From: an uncultured Clostridiaceae bacterium
Lineage (GTDB): Bacteria; Bacillota; Clostridia; Lachnospirales; Lachnospiraceae
Assembly: GCA_949948825.1 (NCBI GenBank)
Contig: CATLIJ010000141.1
Span: forward strand, 1-6,726
Length of the DNA: 6,726 bases
Reading direction: 5' to 3'
Notes under the pieces: generated by a model
What the model saw: the letters and a program-made list of their open reading frames with translations, nothing else
The model's database searches: none
What the model was told of the DNA's origin: nothing
Part shown: positions 5,617-6,726 of the stretch, in pieces
Position numbering within the stretch: the first letter of the stretch is position 1
Layout: each line of letters starts with the position of its first letter
Program-made: the position numbers and the translations under genes

Positions 5617-6600
5617 CTATAACTCAATGCCAGTTATTTGATGGATAATCTTTGATGCAATAGTTTCATGTAAATAAACCTGATTCAACTGTTTTTTCGA
5701 ATATTGTAAATATGTATGGTTGGTTTTTGTCATTAATAAATTTGTGAAAAATCTCTCCCAGCTGAAATATTTAGTACTTTCAATAAACTCTTCCGGCTGT
5801 TCTAAAATTGCATCCAATTCCGAATCCTGTATAATACCAGAATTTAAAATTAACCATTCAAAAGATTCCGGAAGATATAATACAATCTCTTCTCTTCTTT
5901 CAATCAATTTCATAACCCGGTCCATTTCTGGCCCAAAAGCAGCTCCATCTGCAATAATAAGTACATGCTTCATGGAATTATTTATAATCTTTTTAAATAT
6001 ATTTGATTTTCCGCCAGCACTAATCACAGAAACCCCTTTTTCTTGGAATCGTCTTGAAAAAAATTCATATCCTGGGTTAGAATCCTCCACAATCAGACAT
6101 TCTGGTCTTACAGGTCCTCTATAATCTGATTTACCATAAATATGAAAAAACTCATTATATGTTTGCTTTAGTGATGCATATTTCCCTGACTCACGAATAC
6201 CATAAATTTCTTCCACACTATAGGGAAGGTTGGGAAGTCCTTCTCTTGTCACAATCACATAATAATTACTGGAATTACGAACATAATCAGCAAATTCATT
6301 TGTTGTCAAAAAAGAATTTCCTTCATCAATAAAAACGATTGTTTCCTCCATAGCAGTGAGAACCACTCTCCAGTCTTTTCCTGAAAGAGTCCTACATGGT
6401 TTTTTACATTTAAGAATAATGCCGCTATCTTCGCCTGCCTCGTAATATTCACGAATCATTTCCACCAAAGTTGTCTTTCCAGTTGCGCTGTTTCCTTTAA
6501 TAATCGTCAGATTCCTTCGAATTGTAAAATCATAACGTATTTTTCTATTTGAAACAGTAATATTATAGCTTCCCTTCATCCATATCAGTCTCCTTTTCAT
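5617..6600 (-). CDS. P-loop ATPase with a TOPRIM-like C-terminal half, uncharacterised
   Basis: A 327-residue soluble protein that I cannot assign to a characterised function. The N-terminal half is a compact P-loop NTPase: a short beta-rich start (about 9-34), Walker A GNSATGKTT (36-44), Walker B TIVFIDEGN (87-95) with D92 and E93, and a later strand YYVIVTRE (113-120). The C-terminal half resembles a TOPRIM domain: CLIVEDSNPGYEFF (168-181, with E172), VISAGGKSNIF (192-202) and HVLIIADGAAFGPEM (212-226, with D218). The second acidic residue of the usual DxD is alanine. The rest (about 237-327) is helical and rich in aromatic residues. Such proteins are, as I recall, sometimes labelled translation initiation factor 2, which this sequence does not support. 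Start: ATG at 6600 lies 12 bases after the upstream stop but has no Shine-Dalgarno; ATG at 6579 (residue 8) has AGGAG ten bases before it. The gene is markedly AT-rich compared with the flavoproteins. It probably forms an operon with the DUF4869-like gene. Confidence 0.8.
   Translation of the reverse strand: MKRRLIWMKGSYNITVSNRKIRYDFTIRRNLTIIKGNSATGKTTLVEMIREYYEAGEDSGIILKCKKPCRTLSGKDWRVVLTAMEETIVFIDEGNSFLTTNEFADYVRNSSNYYVIVTREGLPNLPYSVEEIYGIRESGKYASLKQTYNEFFHIYGKSDYRGPVRPECLIVEDSNPGYEFFSRRFQEKGVSVISAGGKSNIFKKIINNSMKHVLIIADGAAFGPEMDRVMKLIERREEIVLYLPESFEWLILNSGIIQDSELDAILEQPEEFIESTKYFSWERFFTNLLMTKTNHTYLQYSKKQLNQVYLHETIASKIIHQITGIEL
6590..6594 (-). promoter_or_regulatory. Ribosome binding site inside the ATPase reading frame
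   Basis: AGGAG within codons 3-4 of the longer frame (ATG AAA AGG AGA, read as MKRR), ten bases before the in-frame ATG at 6579. It suggests that translation starts at residue 8 and that the MKRR prefix is the ribosome site read as protein. Confidence 0.5.
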
Positions 6601-6612
6601 CCGGTTATTCTG

Positions 6613-6726
6613 TCATCGAACAATCATTCCAGCAATCGGAAGCAATTCATCCATATTATGAACGATTTGATCTGTGTTTAAAATTTTCACCGAAAATTCC
6701 AAATCGCCAAAATCCATCAGATGGCG
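6613..6726 (-). CDS. DUF4869-like protein, C-terminal 37 residues only, cut by window edge
   Basis: Hand translation from the right edge gives an open frame ending at TGA (6613-6615): RHLMDFGDLEFSVKILNTDQ, then IVHNMDELLPIAGMIVR. The pattern (LMDFGD, then an acidic/hydrophobic strand, LNTDxIVHNM, and a short end after the EL-helix) resembles the C-terminus of DUF4869 proteins as I remember them. These are about 150 residues long, of unknown function, and found in Firmicutes. Only the tail is visible, so this rests on memory and is tentative; that it is a real gene end is well supported. Its stop is 12 bases before the ATPase ATG, in the same orientation, so the two are probably co-transcribed and perhaps translationally coupled. 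It shares the low G+C of the ATPase gene. Confidence 0.6.
   Translation of the reverse strand, partial: RHLMDFGDLEFSVKILNTDQIVHNMDELLPIAGMIVR

Noticed and set aside
5720..6124. Plus-strand open frame of 134 codons antisense to the ATPase gene
   Set aside because: It is opposite the TOPRIM-like half of the ATPase, with no domain or ribosome site of its own. Open antisense frames are expected in AT-rich genes with this codon use.
5617..6600. Translation initiation factor 2 as the identity of the ATPase
   Set aside because: This is a label I remember on related proteins. The sequence lacks GTPase G-motifs such as NKxD, is far shorter than IF-2, and has ATPase-style Walker A and B motifs instead.

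Overview
The window looks chromosomal and comes from a low-to-moderate G+C Firmicute, most likely a clostridial (Lachnospiraceae-type) gut bacterium. This rests on purine-rich AGGAG-type ribosome binding sites, a DUF896 gene, a short glutamate 5-kinase without a PUA domain, and two tandem flavoproteins of clostridial type. It is inferred from remembered protein families, not from a search. Every supported gene is on the minus strand, so the genes are read from right to left.

Right end (about 5617-6726): the C-terminal tail of a DUF4869-like protein, followed 12 bases later by an unusual P-loop ATPase of about 320 residues. The ATPase has clean Walker A and B motifs and a C-terminal half that resembles a TOPRIM (OLD-nuclease-like) fold. 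This pair is clearly AT-richer than the genes to its left (about 23-40% G+C in hand-counted lines against about 50-55%). It is the most likely accessory or poorly described module here.

Middle (2639-5573): two FAD-dependent oxidoreductases in tandem. The first is of the HI0933/YhiN/BaiN family. The second is a COG2509-type FAD-dependent dehydrogenase with an extra N-terminal domain and a Lys/Glu-rich linker. They are 25 bases apart and probably co-transcribed. Their substrates are unknown.

Left (1-2571): a proline biosynthesis cluster in the order proB, DUF896 gene, 5-formyltetrahydrofolate cyclo-ligase, proA (cut by the window edge). A near-consensus sigma-A promoter lies upstream of proB. 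ProB phosphorylates glutamate and ProA reduces the glutamyl phosphate to glutamate semialdehyde. The two pathway genes are separated by the two small unrelated genes. The leaders of proB and proA share a 17-base element (16 of 17 identical) and other short matches, suggesting a shared regulatory site or a duplicated leader.

No tRNA, rRNA, CRISPR array, insertion sequence or T-box was seen. No intergenic stretch exceeds 120 bases.
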